NCBI RefSeq assembly: GCF_021018805.1 | Contig: NC_086248.1 | Span: 95,193,239-95,257,238 of the forward strand | DNA length: 64,000 bases | Direction of reading: 5' to 3' | DNA from: Prinia subflava | Lineage: Eukaryota; Chordata; Aves; Passeriformes; Cisticolidae | Shown here: positions 1-14,848 of the stretch, one piece after another | Position numbering within the stretch: position 1 is the first letter of the stretch | Layout of the letters: each line of letters begins with the position of its first letter | Position numbers and translations under genes: made by a program | The notes under the pieces: model-generated | What the model was told of the DNA's origin: nothing | Seen by the model: the letters and a program-made list of their open reading frames with translations, nothing else | Databases searched by the model: none

Positions 1-3000
1 AAGACAGGTCTGAGGAAGGAAGGTCAGACCCCAGGATGGGAGAGGCAAGGGGAGATGCCCCTGCTTCTCAAAGAGATAACACAACCATTGCTTCTCAGAC
101 TTTCTTTTTTTTAATATTTGCCTGCAGCAACACAATTTTACGCAGGGCCTCCTTTGCAGTAACAGCGAGGAAAGATGTAGTTTACAACTGTTAAGAACTA
201 AATGCCATTGATCAGCTACCATACAGCTGGGCCTCCTGGAATCAGTGACTTCTCTCAGGCCACATCCAACAGTTCCTGGGTCAGCCTAAGGCAACAGTCC
301 CCTTGCGTGGTCCCAACATTATTTCTTTTGTTTTTATGCCAGTTGCAACAGTTGCAGAGAGCACTTCACAGGCTGGACCACAAAGCAGCCCTACCTTCAA
401 TTCTCCTCCCTGATAAGGAAGAGTCCCTTAACACTGTAATGAAGAAGAATTTTAAAAAAGGAAAGTGGTCTTTTGACTCTTAAAATGGGGCCAAACAGGT
501 TTGCTTTTAGGAAGGAGCAAGCCCTCAGCAAAGTTCCAAAAAGAGACCTGTCTCTGCCACTCCTGACATCTGAATTCATCCAGAATCAAAAGTAATTTTT
601 CTATTTTCATATCAAGCCAAAAAAAAAAAATTTAACAGTCTATTGTCTGCTACACTTTTGTCAGGGTTAAAAGTAAAAAAACCCAGGAAGACAGAAAAAT
701 CATGAGGTTGCCATCTCCATATACTTTTGATATAACAGTCTGTCTACCTTTCACTCATTGTGACAGTGGGTATCATTCTCTTTGAAAACTGTTTTCATCA
801 GTGGGGCCCTGGATTTTCTTTTATACTGCTGTAAATCAGGGTAGAACTGTTATGATAAATTTGAGACCTGGCCTAAGAGAGATCTATTCCATAGACACAG
901 TTATTTATTCAATTACATGAGCTCTACCTCTTTGGATGATTTTCTGGGAATAGAAGAGCATGGATTTGGAGGAAGCTCTGTTTCTAAAAAGCTCAAATCC
1001 CCAGGGATCAGATATTCATAAGGCTGCAACCACTATATGTTTAAACAAAAGGAACATCTTCTGCCCACAGTGAAACGTATTGATGGCTCAGTCTCACCAA
1101 ATGAGGTATTTGAACAGTGGTTTAAAGCAAGCCACTTCTACAGCACTCAGAAAATATTAGTCCAGTTTTCTACATCTATAAAAAAGGGGCTTGTAGTGCA
1201 TCAGACTATTTTCTGGAAGTGAGTCTGGTGAATATTTTTGTGGCTGTTTGCTCAGAAAAGGATTTGCCTATGAAAGTTAAAGCAGTCATCCCAAAAATGC
1301 TGAATTCTTTCCTCCCGTTTATTAGCATTCCAGTCAGCAAAACTGCAGACTAGTCATACCCTACCAGTCAGACTACCTGAACACAGAGCAAATAGTTCAT
1401 GACAAACTTCCAAATCTGAAATGAAGTGACTCACAATAACTGAACAAACTGAATAGCTGGCTATTCATAAATGACTTACAAAGAGAACAAAGGTTAACCT
1501 TTGGAAAGTCATTCGGTACTCATAGTTGGCCATGATCTCTTTTTTTGCCTTTTAAAATAACAAGGGTGATCAAAAAAGCAAAACAAGCCTTGAAAGACAA
1601 GCAACCTAATCTCAGAGAGATGAATCTTTAGATCATGCATGAAACACCACTGCTGGCTCGGCACTGCAATTACTTTGTGCAGTTCTGTGAGAGGTGGGAG
1701 CTGTGAGCCAAAAGAAAGAAACAAGGCCAGAACCAGCACCAACTTGCCACTAGCAGTCAAAAATGTAAAGAGGCTGTTTTAACTAGGCATTTCCAAATCC
1801 ACAGGGGTCTCTCCCTACCAATTACTCCAGCTTTCTTACTCTTATTCTACCTGGTTTTATAGGGGTCTTTATGGCATATTCAGCTGGGCATCTGGGCAGT
1901 TTTTATTAGTGCAGCAAACAAAGTGTCTAATGCCTCTCACTTGTAATCTTTCACTTCATCTATCCTTTCCTCCAGAGAGACAATTTGTGTGAATTGAATA
2001 TTTGAGGCACTCCTGAGCATGATTCATGATTCCAGCTAAGTAATACATAACTATCTTTCTCCTCATGTCTTCCCTGCCTTTTCTGATGTTTTGCCACCAA
2101 TGTGGCCTTTCCTATTTCATCTGAACCTGGCCTAGAATTCTGAGGAATTACTGGTGAATAATGGCCAATAAAAAGTTCTTGTCTTTTTATAGGGGGTAAT
2201 TTTTCAGATTGGAACTATATAATAAAGGCAAAACATTCGTGACACATACAATACCTAAACAGCTCGCGTGTGTGCATCCCTGCCCAAGGATAATCTGTAA
2301 CTACCTGGTGCTGTGAGGGGAGACACCATCAAAGATCTAGACCTCTGTGGGGATGGGATTTCACCTCCAGTTCTGGAAGGGTCACCTGTCTTCTTGCTAC
2401 AGCTGCATCCATGATCAGTGAAGCAAATGATTCCGTCAGTTATTACTACTCCCAGAGCTAGCAAAAATAAACACATCCAAAACACTGTCTTCTTTTGATT
2501 TCCTTTCGCATGTGTCTTGGTAACCTACATCTTTGGTGATAGTTTTAGATCAAAATATTGAAGGATTTTAATTATGCTTTTCTTTCTTCTGCCGCAGAAT
2601 TTTGCATTAAAAAGAACTTAATGGGCAGGATCTATCTATAGATAACTATATAAAGAGATATATAGATTTTGCTCTTCTCTGCTTTCATAATAGGTGGAAT
2701 CATGGAAACTCAGCTGCCATCCCATTTAGTTTGATTCATTTCTGGGAATGGCATTGCATTATCTATCCAACACTTCATAGGTTTTGGTTTAGAGGAAATG
2801 GAATTTATCTACACATTCACTTGACCAAGAAGAGGTTGACACCACCTCATTTAGGTGGTTAGCAATAGCTATAGATCCTTCCATGAATCCTTAGCAGATC
2901 CAGTGAGTCATGCTGTGTCAATGCACCAGATTCAACATATTCTGGCCTGGGTTGATGAAGTAGGAGAGTAATCATGAATACATCTAAAATCTCATAATGT

Positions 3001-5368
3001 AAACCATCTTCACTACCAATGTCAGATCAAACCCCACTGAAATTCAGCAGCCAAAGTAAAATGATTCAATTTTATGACCCAAGACAGTTTGTTGACTGCA
3101 ACATCTAACCTCCAAGATGTCTCTAAGATGTAGTCTGCTGGCAAAGCCATTTCTGAAGTGATGAGATTGAATCCTAGCAGATTAAGAAATCTCGGTATTT
3201 TACCATGAGCAACACCTGGATTTGTGAAAGACACTTCACATAAAATAAAACAATAAATCTTTCTTAACTGTGCTCTTCAGACCACTGAGAACTAAGCTGT
3301 GATGAGCAGCATGGGTATTGTTTAGGTAAAAGAGGAAACTTTGTATGTTGCTGCCTATAGAGGACACAACTGAAATAGGATTCCATTCACACCAATTATC
3401 TGATCAAATCTTGCATTAATTAGCACCCAGATAGCAAGGTGCAGGTTTACTAGTGCCCCAAGAGATTTTGGCTTAGGATCTTCAAATGGAGGAGGGGAAT
3501 TAAAAGCTTCCCTTAATTGTTCTGCACACCTCTAACGAACATTAGAGCCTTGTAGATTTTTGGCAACACATACTGCTGGGGTGTTATTTTAAAATTTGAC
3601 TCCTAAATCAAACAGCCCACTGTTTCAAAGCAATTTTGTTCTCTGTCCTAAGTATTAGCTCAAGCATTAACAAAGTGGGCCATGGAGGACTGTGACAGAG
3701 GTGGCGTGTGGGCAGCCCTCTGCTAATTTGACCTCTCTTCACAGAAATGAGAGGAAACTGTGATCTGAAGCTGACATTTCCTTAGAACATCGCCCAGCTT
3801 TCCTAACACTGGGACCACAATTCACTGATAACAGAGCTTTGAAGTAGCTGGAGCAGAGCCAGGAAACATTGGAAGTGTTCTTCAGAGAATATCTGTTTCA
3901 GATTACCCCAATTTATAGTAAGCCACACATGCTAACTTTAGCATTTCTTCTGCCTTTAAAGCTTTTCGTCTTCTGGATGATTGATCTTGAACCTTTTCCT
4001 TTGGCTCCGTACACTAACATTTCTTGTCAAAACACTGCATTCCTACTTGGCATCCAATTTCTTCCCCACTGTGTGTCACTAGGTTCACTTATCTTTCTCA
4101 TCCTCTGACCCACATTAACTTTTACAAAACCATGATTTTGCTGTAGTTCAAGCAGAACCTGTGGCAAGCATTGCACTGAATGTGGCTAAGCAATTCCTTG
4201 CCGTGGTTTCTTTATTTTGTTCATTCCCACCTGCAATGCTGCCTTCCAGTGCTACACTTCTCTCCATCAGAGGCAGCAGAAGGATAATCCACAGGCAGGA
4301 GTTTGGTTTTCCTAGTCTTATCTGAATTCAGTTGGAGTTGTACCTCCAGGTTTCACCACACGTAATGTATATCAGTAGGGTCATCTCTGTAGGGCAAACC
4401 ACTCCTTGCTGAGGGTCTGACATCCACAGTTTCTTCATGCTAAGTCTAGCCTGACCCCAGGTACTGACTGTTCATTTGCAGCCACATGGTTCTATGTGCA
4501 CATCTTCCAGTCTGGTTTCATACAAAAAGAAACCATAGGCATCACAAGCTTGTGAAGTTGCTGCAAATCAAAGTTCAGTAAGGGGTGATTGCTGGTAACT
4601 TTGTTCTGAATCAGACTCTAAGACCAGTGCAGAAGCACCATTTGATTCTTCAGAATTATTGGCTGAAAAGGGTGCCAGAGTAATCATTCTGAGCAATGAA
4701 ATGCAGAGCTGTCACAGCAAGGGGTGGCTCTGACAGCATCCCTCACTCATCTGGCCATTGCAGAATGTCTGTGGCTCTGGCTGAGCACCTCTCAAACACA
4801 GCAGGATGCATTGCCTGCTCTTCAGCCACACCCTGGGGCTGTTAGAAAGCCTGACCTCACTGCCCAGCCTGGCCATGATTTCCAGGACATGAATGTTGAT
4901 AGACAAAAGAGTCCATTTGGTAAGTCTGTCAAACAATCAATGCCAGCATAGTTTAACATCTAACCCATGGTGTGAAAGAGTCTATAGCCCGCTATGAAGT
5001 TCTGAGACAATATTTTGCCTTTTCCCCAGCTGGAACTTAACATTGATTAATGCAAGGTGGAGCAAAAAAAAAGTGGATAGCAGACTATCTACCTATTCTA
5101 CCATCAGGCACTTGTCTTGGCAAGACAGTCAGCATTCATACAAATTCTTAGTTTCAAAACGTCCTATAAAAACAATGAAAGGAGTAATCCATACAAAAAG
5201 CTCCTTTCCTTGTCAACTACAACAAAAATGTCTGCTTTCCAATAGGAAGAAAATATTTCCTTTTATCACTATTGCAAATAGCTCAGTGTGCTTTGAAATC
5301 TAAACAAACTCAAAATTATGCATTGGGCTTCCAGACTTTTACATTTTGGATCTTTGGGTCTGGGCCTG
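1..5368. other. AT-rich non-coding sequence, no gene recognised
   Basis: Open frames here are short (under 95 codons), occur on both strands and show no family motif or plausible exon chain. I see no RNA gene and no repeat with clear edges. It could be intergenic or intronic; the sequence alone does not say. Confidence 0.55.
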
Positions 5369-5512
5369 TCATCTACTGACTTTGATAATTCACTCTGTCA
5401 GCAGTAGCATAAACAGATTACCAGGAATGGTAGGAAGACCTCATCTACTGACTTTGATAATTCACTCTGTCAGCAGTAGCATAAACAGATTACCAGGAAT
5501 GGTAGGAAGACC
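5369..5512. repeat. Perfect 72-bp tandem duplication, two copies
   Basis: Bases 5369-5440 are repeated without a mismatch as 5441-5512. Each copy begins TCATCTACTG and ends GGAAGACC. Identity over 72 bp in neutral-looking DNA implies a very recent duplication or an assembly artefact. No gene overlaps it. Confidence 0.95.
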
Positions 5513-8500
5513 AGCTCATCTGGTGGTGAGGGAGGGACTATACACATGGCAGGTAGTTGCTGGTTGACCTTCCTTACAAGCCATGAAATAAACACAGAAA
5601 AATAAAATCACTCATCCATTTGTGCATCCCTCTAAAACCAAGTCTTGTATGCACTGAAATCAGGAACTGCAGTAGGCTGGCCATTACCTGATGCTCTCTG
5701 GAAATCTGGCAGCTGTCTGCATATCTAAGAGGATCCTTCAAAGGGGAAAATCTACATACAGTTTGGGGAAAAATAATAACAAAACAAAGCAAAACCAAAT
5801 CAAAAACACCAAACAAAAATGTCCAGAGAGCTCCAAATAAATCTGAACTCTGCCATTAAGCAAAAGACAGTCTGACATAATACTCTGAACTAGGACTAAC
5901 TCCCCATATTTCCTACCATTCAGCTACCACATTTTGATATAAAATACTGTTCCTACTGTTTGGGGGAACTTTCTTTGAAAAAAATTACTTCTGCACATGA
6001 ATGCAGATATTCAGCCAAGTGCATAATGCCAGTGAACATTGGGAAAGCACAACTTCCCTGCCACCACCATGTTTTCATCATTTTCTTCTTCTTTAGACTG
6101 ATTTCACAAGATGCTGCCTCCTGGAATTTCTAAGTTTCTTTTACTGTCATGAGAACAGCCAAAAAAGTAATAATTTTGGAAAAGACAAAAATTAAGTGAA
6201 ACCCTTTTACATACTGAAGTAAGAGTTTGAGACCAAATTTACCTACATTTATTTTCAGTGAAAGAATGTCTGTCTTGATGCATTTTATTTTGAATGGAAT
6301 AAATATCTAATTACAAAAATGTGATGGATGAGAACTGACCTCACCAAAAAAACTGCAAATCTTTCCAATTGACCTGACACGACGCTTTTTCCTTCCATTT
6401 TTTGGTTCAAATGTAATTGTTCAGACAGTCATTTGGCAGAGGGCTTTAACATTTTTGAAGGAAAAAAATCACTTGGATATCAAGAGCAGTTGTGGAGGCA
6501 AGCACTCCTGGTTGGGACAGATACCCATTGAGAGAAGAGGTACCTTACAATCATGAATTGTGCTCTCAAGGGTTAGGTTCTCTTAGAAATCTAAGTAGTT
6601 CAGAAAAAGGTACAAACTTGTCCTTCTTCCTGATTTTGATCGCTATCAACTACATTTTTCTAATTTTATCAACTGCAGCACCTGAAAATTTGTAATTAAT
6701 GACAATCAGCCACTGCTATTAAAGTGCAGTCAAAATTACAATTTTGCACTGAGACACACTTCCAGGATTTCCTGTTCAAATTGCCTAAATGAAGGTTCTA
6801 CAGTAGAAATGGAAGGCTCCAGGAAACTGGCATGTGACCACTTGATCTCAGTCTCACTTTGGTGTGTGTGTGGAACTGGATAACTTTCAGTACACTACAG
6901 TCAGGGAAATTTTACTCTAACTTACAACATTTTACTCTAACTTACAGAATTAAACTAGCTTCTAAATTGCAAAAGCACATTACTAATGATGACAGGTTTC
7001 CTGGACTGCACTTAACCCACTCTTTTCCAAAGCTGCCATCCAGCCTAGGAATATGTCAAACTCGCCAAGTACCATGATGTCAAGGCAGAGTGCAGTGGCT
7101 TCGTCAAGGTCACACAAAGGTTGCACATGGAAGGTGAAAACAGAGTTGAGTTCTCCTACGTCCCTCTAAAGAGCTTTGACAGCAGACCATCGTCTTTCAC
7201 TGATGTCAACCTCTGTAATAAATGATTTCTCCTTGGTGGGGAACTGCCCAATCTGACATCATTAGTAGATCTGGAATTGCTAAAAGGTTTAGGGCTTCAG
7301 CATGTTTTGCTTTTAATTGAGCATGAAGCTGACTTGGCAATAATACCAAAAAGAGCCTTGCACCCAAATAAGATCTGTTTAGATTGGCTGGTCTTCATGA
7401 AGTGATTCAGAACAACAAAGCTGCACCTTCTTTCTTCATGTCGGCATAGTTGTCAGGACTAAATATTGCAGGCTGCACTTCTTCAAATGAGATTGATTGC
7501 ACAACCCTTTGTGAAAGTGCAAAGCATTTGAAATGCATCTTGTGTGGGAAGAAAACAAATGGATCAGCCCTCCTCCCCTTTGAATCTATTTGGATCATTA
7601 TAAAAACAGAGGAACTGCTGAGTAGGAGACATAAGTAGGGTCATTCTTGCAGCGAAGTGTGCTTATGTCATGTTCACCCTGGGTAAAACTAATACATCCT
7701 CATATGGCTTTGGAAAGATTCTTCTTGGTTCCGCAAATGAAGAGTTGACAGCCCATGAGAGCAGTCAGTAAAAATAAAAGCCCATTTGTACATTTAGGAA
7801 AATAGTACATCAATCCCTGAATTTAAAATCATCTTTAACATAATGACATTTCCAGTGATCTTTTTTCTTGCTAGAGCATGCCACTCTCAATAACACATGC
7901 TTTTGTAGATCAGAATTCTACAAATACTGAAAGATGTTTCCCCCCATTCCCATCTGACTCCTGGTTCTCCAGCTCATGAAGGCATTTCCCATGCTCCATA
8001 AGCCACATGCTCCAATTCCCAGAAAGCATATTATCCATAATTGATTTAATCCCTCAGCATTGGGAACTGTAACTATATAATAAAATAAATTGGTTGTGTC
8101 TGTTTCTCGTTCTCCTTAAAACCTTGATACGTGCATTTTACATAGATGACAAAGACATTTCTATTGTAGCATCAGCAGATTTATTCAGGAAGAGCCCAGT
8201 CCTGCCACATGGTAGTTTTAATGCTCATTTCAGCAAGACCAAGGTCTCAATCTGCAAGTCTTTGTCTAATGGAGCATTTTGACAGAGGTTTGAAGTCTAT
8301 CTCTGTGGTCCTTCAAAGGGGGTCAGAGGTCCTTCAAAACCTTGCCTTTGCCCCATGAGAATTCTTGTTGACATCTCCAAGCAAACACCAGCAACAGTGT
8401 GGCCCTGCAATCAGCCAGACCAATAATCTAAGAGGAGAGAACGAGGGCTCTGGCCACACCAAAAAACAAAAAACAACACACCCTCAAAGTAGAGTATTTA

Positions 8501-11500
8501 GTACTTTTTTAGTCAGATCATCTTGCTGCATGATTGCTATTGCCAAAGCAAGAGAAGGGTGTGAGCACATTGGCAAGAGTGGAAAAGTCACTTCTCTTAC
8601 AGCTTGAAGTCAACTCAACCTTACTGGGTCATCAGCATCTTTCAGATGTACTGGGCCACATCCTTTGCTGGAACTCAGCAAAGTTAGGTCATCACTGGAG
8701 AGGTCTGGACTTACACCAGCTAACAGTTTATCAGTCAGTCTCCCCCTGAAACTGAATATATTAGTTAGTTCTCCAATAAAAGTGAAATATATCCTCACTA
8801 CTAGTCACTCCTGTTGTCACAGAGGGCAAAACAAGAAGATGTATTCTGAATCACATGCCTGACAAGGCAAAAGACATCGAGCTTATCTGTTTGTCAGCCC
8901 ACAGCTGTGATTCAGCTGCAATTATTTCCCCTGAAATAACAATTTCATCTATTATTATTATTGTTATTATTATTGCACTATTTTTTTAAATGGCAAATAG
9001 CATCTATCTTTGTGGAATGTAGGAAGACTGTTTTACTTTTGATATTAAAAAGTTATTTCGCAAAGTAAACATTGGCTGAACCTCAGCGTTGGTATACTGT
9101 TTAGGAATGCAGCCTTGCACAAAGCCCAGAGGCTTTTCAGGGTGTTAAAAGAAACCTCAGGCATTGAAGTCATCCTGAGGAATCAGATGAAAACAATGTG
9201 TACACGTGTCAAAACACCAGCTTCAACTGTGTGAATATGTCAACATGATTTGAGCTGGTAGGAAGGAGGGGGCTGTTTGCAACGATAAAAAGCACTGTTT
9301 AAAAGGTTATTTTCTGAGATGGTTTAACTGCATTTAAAAAAATAACTTGAAAAGGTATCATGCAAAAAACAAGACAAAAGGAAAGCTGAAGTAGAACTCA
9401 AGAATGAGTCCCTACTGCTGTTCTTTCAAACAAGATTAATAATTGGAAGCACACACAAAAAAGTCAGGAATGTCACATGTTCTGTTCATTTGTAATTAAG
9501 ACTTCAGTGTTAGTATCCTCCTTTGCCCTCCATTTCCATATCCTTTGTTTACAGTTGGAAAGTCTCACCAGCTGTCCCTAACTGATCTTAGAGCAAATCT
9601 TGTGGAGGAGAAGAGATCTGCTTATACACAATCTTTACACTGAAAAATCTCTGGGTCTAATTTCCTTCCACAAATTAGCTACTCTCTCCAGCATTATGGG
9701 AGACTGTTCTCCTTACCTTTAACATAATATGGAAAGGGGCAAAACCTGTCTCTCTCCTGGCAGGTCCCTGTACTGCCATGTTCATCTGGTGCTTGGAGAC
9801 TCTATGTGCCTTTACAGCACTGGACTCAGTCCTGCTGTTCAAGAGCTGGAGAGGGAATACAGAAGCTGGAGAGGAACCACAGCTTTGGCATAACTTGGCA
9901 ACTCACCTAGAAAACCCAGAAGATAGGAAATTATGGAAATACAAGCTCCTTATTCTGAAAGGGCAACCTGTTCAGTCTGCAGAGTGATAGCATCATCAGC
10001 AGAGCAGGCAGAAATGAGAAAGAAAGACATAGGAAATAACTTTCCAATAAAACCATTAGGAACAAGAAATATTTTGATTCTGAGTTACTGTCCCAGCCCC
10101 TTAAGGTCCATAGGGTCATAGCTGTCCTTCCTCCTCCAGGATACAGTTTAAGCCAAATTTTATCTTGCCATGTGCACTTTTGGTGTCCAGCTCTCAGAGG
10201 TGATGTTGGCAGTCCCAGGCCATTTTCATCAGTGCTTGTCTTGATGAGATATTCCAGGTAAGAGGGGCCACTTCCAGACAATAACCCAGCACTTTCTTGC
10301 ATGTGCAAACAAAAACGCATTTCTGCCTCATATTTCTAACAAGACTGAGCAGTAATGACGACGCAAAACTGAAATCATGGTCTAATTGGAGACTGAACCT
10401 CTCTGACTGATAAGAGCAACATGAGTAATATATATTTGAGAACACTTTCTGGCTGGCAGGGGAAGGATACACAATTTTTATGAGCCTCTCATTTGCCCAG
10501 TGCTACGAAGGGATGATGAAAGGCTAGAATTTGTCTGTATAAGTAAAAGGTAAAATGCAAGATAGTGCCACATCCAACCTTCAGTGAAGAAGCAGAAGTC
10601 TATCTGCACAGATGCACTAACAAAGTGGCTCACTACTCAGTTAAAAAGAACATTTTAAAAGTAGACATTTGTGGTTAGGAGATCAGGTGGGAAAATTAGA
10701 CAGACGTTAATAATCTGGTCTTGAGTAGTAAGCTGGCAGAGCAGGTAAAATTAGTTAGGTAAGATGGTTAGCACAAAGAAGCAAAACTTGGGAAAAAAAA
10801 CCCTATTGCAGATGGAACAAGAACTGCATATTATTCAGACTCAACAGGGCTGCAGTGATTTGGAAAGCGAGAAATAATTTAGAATGGGATTGAAGAGAGA
10901 ACAATCACCTCTCCTGGGTAATTAGGCTAATTCCACAGGATCTTTTGTTTGGACTTGCCCACTATAGGGTCTCATTGTAGGTTCCTTAAAATATGAAATG
11001 TGATTTCTAACATGTGCTGTCAAGGTGTCAAACAGAGCCTGCTGTGAGCAGAACTGTATGACAAGTCACATGAAAACTTTCTGCTTCAGTAACATAACCA
11101 GCAGAACATGCAGCCATCAAGAGTTTCACATTTCATGCTTCTCACTGGAATTAGGTAACCCTGGGAGAAGAAAACTAACGGATAAATTCACCTACTTTAA
11201 TGCGCACACTCTTAACAAAAATCTTCTTAGTAAAATGAATGAGAGGAATCTGAAATAACTTATGAAATGTGTAAGTAACATGTATAGATTGAAGAGGAAC
11301 AGTTACAATCACAAAATTTTCCAAATTCAGGAGTCTCAATTCAGAAGGGCAGGGGGAATTGTCCCCATCACTAAAGAAGACAAAATCTACAATATTTCTG
11401 GATGCAAAAAAAAAAAAAATCACTAAATTCAGGTTGACTAAAATATCCTGTTCTGAAAGCCAAAATATGTGACTGTATTTTGATTTTTAAATATATTTTG

Positions 11501-12821
11501 ATTTACATATATATATTTGTTTTCAGAGAAGAGATTAACTCTTTTTTAAAGGCAAGAAGCCAAATATATAAATCAAATTTTACTCCAAAAAAAAAATCCA
11601 AAATATAAACGTATGTCCAGATAAGGAAATGTCTTTCCACCTGATTGAAGCAGAGCAATTTATTATTATAATTACTATTTCTTCTAATGCAACTTCACTG
11701 AAACAAATTTTTACATTCTACTGTAAATTTTTCAATACCTTTTGCCTAATGAGACATCCACAAGTCCATCTCTGCAAAGTACCTTTAACTTTTCTTCAGA
11801 GCACTTTTACACATCAAGGGAGCAGGGAGTGGTTCTCAGAGCAGCCTTCTGTCTGTCAGAGTGTCTTTAGCACTGGTTGGCACAGAGGCAGACTGTGGCC
11901 CTTTTTCATCTAGCAGCGATTCAGTGCAGCACGTTTGTTATTCTTTGCTGCCGAGGAGACAATCTGCTTTTCATTTCCTCTGAAGAAGAGCATAATACTG
12001 TGAGTAAAACATCGGATATAATTAGGCAAAATGGTTGAGTGCCTGACTGACCAGAGAAATGGAACTGTCCTGGATATTGAAAAACAGCCACACACCTGAG
12101 AAAGAAACAAGAAAAAAGAGAAAAGTGCTGGCTTCCCAACTGGAGCATACAGAAGCTACCACGTGCTATCCTTTCCTTGCACAAGTGGGATATTTCTTAG
12201 GAATTGTGCGAACTAATAGTCTTCTCAAAAGATCTGAAAAATGAAAAAATAGAATAATCAAATAAAATAGAAGCCCATTCCCATACAATTCCTGTTATAT
12301 CCCTACATTATGAACTAATATGCAGCTACAGATGGAAAACCTGCTTCCTGAACATTTATAGATCTGGACACAATTCTCCAGTGCTTTATGCCAATTACAT
12401 ATGTGCCTGTGTCTGAAAAAGGTATTTGAACTTACATAATGAGGAGTTTGCAAGAAGCCTTTTGCTGCTAACAGCAAATATCAATTGATTCATTACTGTT
12501 CACAAGAGCTGAATATTTTGGAACAGGAAAGCCTGAATTCTCATATTCCCCTGAGTGACAACAGTGAGAAGCACCACCCCATGCCTCGTAGCCCATGAGG
12601 TTATGGAGTGCTGGAGGAGTCTCCAGGAAATGCAGGGACCTTGCAGAAAACAGCAGAGAAGTCAGCTATCAGGTAACTGAAGTTCCTGCTTCATCACAGC
12701 TGGGCAAATCTTCTTGAAGTGTAGTCAGAAGTACTACCAGTCACCTCTTACTCCTGTCCAATAGTACATACAGGATTGCTATGGCTAGTAACAGACCACA
12801 GCTTTCTACTAACTCTGCAAG
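5513..12821. other. Non-coding stretch, no gene recognised
   Basis: Only short unrelated open frames are present; the longest, 129 codons on the minus strand at 9931-10320, has no recognisable domain. A small TTA/TTG microsatellite lies at about 8949-8974, and a roughly 20-bp direct repeat sits near 6908-6948. Nothing else stands out. Confidence 0.5.
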
Positions 12822-12826
12822 CCTTG

Positions 12827-13437
12827 TGTCTTGGGTTGAAAAATGTAACCAAAAATGTGTATTCTATTTTCATCTGTTGAAGCCAGTTGGGAGATATTGT
12901 TCTTTATCTCTTGTAACTCTAGGGGTGGAAAGAGGGCAGATGCCCTCTGTTAATGGGACACCTGATAACACCAGATAAGGCAGTGCCTTCTTATCTCTTC
13001 CTCCACCCATCCTCCTCCGAGGGACATCACCTGGGAATGGGCCATTTAAGGCCTCTCACATGACTGAGAACATCACCTCATTCCATTGTGAGATGCTCCA
13101 CCCAGTGGGAGGAGCCAAAGCCTTTACATCGGGATAAAACCAACAATCCCAAACACCAGGATTGCCTGTTTCCACTGGATTCCCAGAGGATGACTGGACC
13201 CTTGCCTGAGGATCATCTCTACCTCAACGGAGCCACATCTGTCACTCTGGGAGGACTTACTTCATGCTGCTTCCAACACTGTGACCAACAGGGTGTCAGA
13301 TTTGCATTCTGACTCTGTCAGTGTTCCTTTGTAGTATTGCATTTATTTTATTTTACCCTTTTTTGCTGTTTGTTTCTTCTCTATTAAATTGTATTTCCGA
13401 CTTGGAGTCTCACTGGTTTTGCTTTCAAAACAGTACA
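12827..13437 (+). mobile_element. Solo LTR of an endogenous retrovirus (family A)
   Basis: A 611-bp element starts TGTCTTGGGTTG and ends AGTACA, giving the canonical TG...CA termini. It is bounded by a 5-bp target-site duplication CCTTG at 12822-12826 and 13438-13442. The first two thirds match the LTR at 22582-23235, but the 3' part is unrelated. A TATA-like ATAAAA lies near 13134 and an ATTAAA signal near 13383, consistent with + orientation. No internal retroviral genes remain, so it is a solo LTR. The 5-bp TSD suggests an ERVL-like lineage; this is inference. Confidence 0.88.
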
Positions 13438-13442
13438 CCTTG

Positions 13443-14125
13443 TCTGCATTAATCTCAGCTTGCCTAGAGCATTTTTCTTAGGTTTATCCCCTTATAAAAG
13501 TAATTTTTAATGGTCATGTGGCAATTGCTTTGTCTGTTTTATTTCCTTATCTTTGGTTAATTATGTTATACAGCCATTATTTTTATAGAGCCAGCTGTAA
13601 CAAGCAGCTCATCTGTACTAATGAACGAAGTAGACTTAAATCATCTAGAACAAAAAACTAGTTTAGATGTAAAGGCAAAGTATGACAGCAGAAGGCTTGA
13701 GACTAAGAATGCAGGTTACAGTGGAGAGGAGTACAGAAAATGCATGGCCAGACAGAGGGCATGAGACAGCATTGGAGACTCTGGAGATGCAACTATCTCA
13801 CTAATCAAAGACTCAAAGAATGTGTAAAACTGCTATTCGGATGAATAAAGTGAACAAAAGCAAGATTCCAATAAACAGAATACTAGAACTCCAAACAGCA
13901 AATCTTGGTGTAATGTGGAGATACAGATTAATGAAAAATGAAGTGTTAAAACATGGTAGAAAAAAAAAAGAAAAAGAAAATGTTCCCAAATGTACATTAG
14001 AGAAAGACTTTCAACACCACCTTTATAGCTCTACCTGTGTAGGACTTAGAAGATTGATAATAGAGTAACTCCTCCTCTAGACTGAAGCCAGCGAGCCAAA
14101 CGGCAGGGGAAGATTGTGCATAACA
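13443..14125. other. Short non-coding stretch between two LTRs
   Basis: AT-rich sequence with a purine-rich stretch near 13962-13980. No exon, RNA gene or repeat edge is recognisable. Confidence 0.5.
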
Positions 14126-14131
14126 GCAGAG

Positions 14132-14848
14132 TATTACAGTCCAGGGTTCTGGGGAGGGGGTCCCCGAGCACACAGCACTTCGGGGAGTGACACTTCCCCC
14201 CCAGAGCTCTGATCCTCTCAGCTGCTGCTTCTCAGGGCACAGAGATGACACAGAGACCAGACGGGTCTGGGGGTGAAGCTGAGGTGGTTTACTGAAGATG
14301 CCCAAGACCCTGAGCAGGGGTCAGACAGTGGGTTTTATGAGGGGATGGTGCAGAACAGACAACCCATGAGAGCACAGCTACAGAGGGGTCCAAGGCAGGG
14401 TTTACATCTTACAAACTTATCAGGGGGGAACAGGGGAGGGGAATGATACACAGGGACAAATAGGACATCGAGTAACTAAAGATTGATAGGGAAGGTTCTG
14501 GGGAGAGGGATAGGAATACAGGGGAGTGACCTTTGGAAAAGGACAAGGTTAGGGAGCAGATAGCCACCTGGGGGCCAATAGGAGAGTCTCTGAGGAGTGA
14601 TTAGCTAATAAGTGAAAGGGATTGACATCTAACCGATTGAACAGCAATTAGGGTACCAGTCAAAATATAATGCAAGCTGATACAAATAAAGACAGGCACC
14701 ATTATAGGGAATGAGGGATGATATGCTTAGGGAAGACATACAGCAAATCCTAAAGCATAACCATCATTTCCAGCAAACCCCTTATGATTGCTAAATCACA
14801 TAAAACAAAAGGCTAGCCAAGAACCTAAAGCGAAAGCACACTGCAACC
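14132..14848 (-). mobile_element. Solo LTR, antisense (family B, copy 1)
   Basis: A 717-bp block is repeated at 26101-26814 with high identity along its full length. It is flanked by an apparent 6-bp TSD, GCAGAG, at 14126-14131 and 14849-14854. On the minus strand it reads as an LTR: a TATA-like CATAAAA on the minus strand near 14332-14338 is followed closely by an R/U5-like segment. The second copy retains the expected AATAAA there. A 6-bp TSD fits ERVK-like elements; the family is inferred. Confidence 0.85.

Noticed and set aside
9931..10320. 129-codon minus-strand frame
   Set aside because: No homology motif, no splice-linked partner, and a conflicting + frame in the same place.
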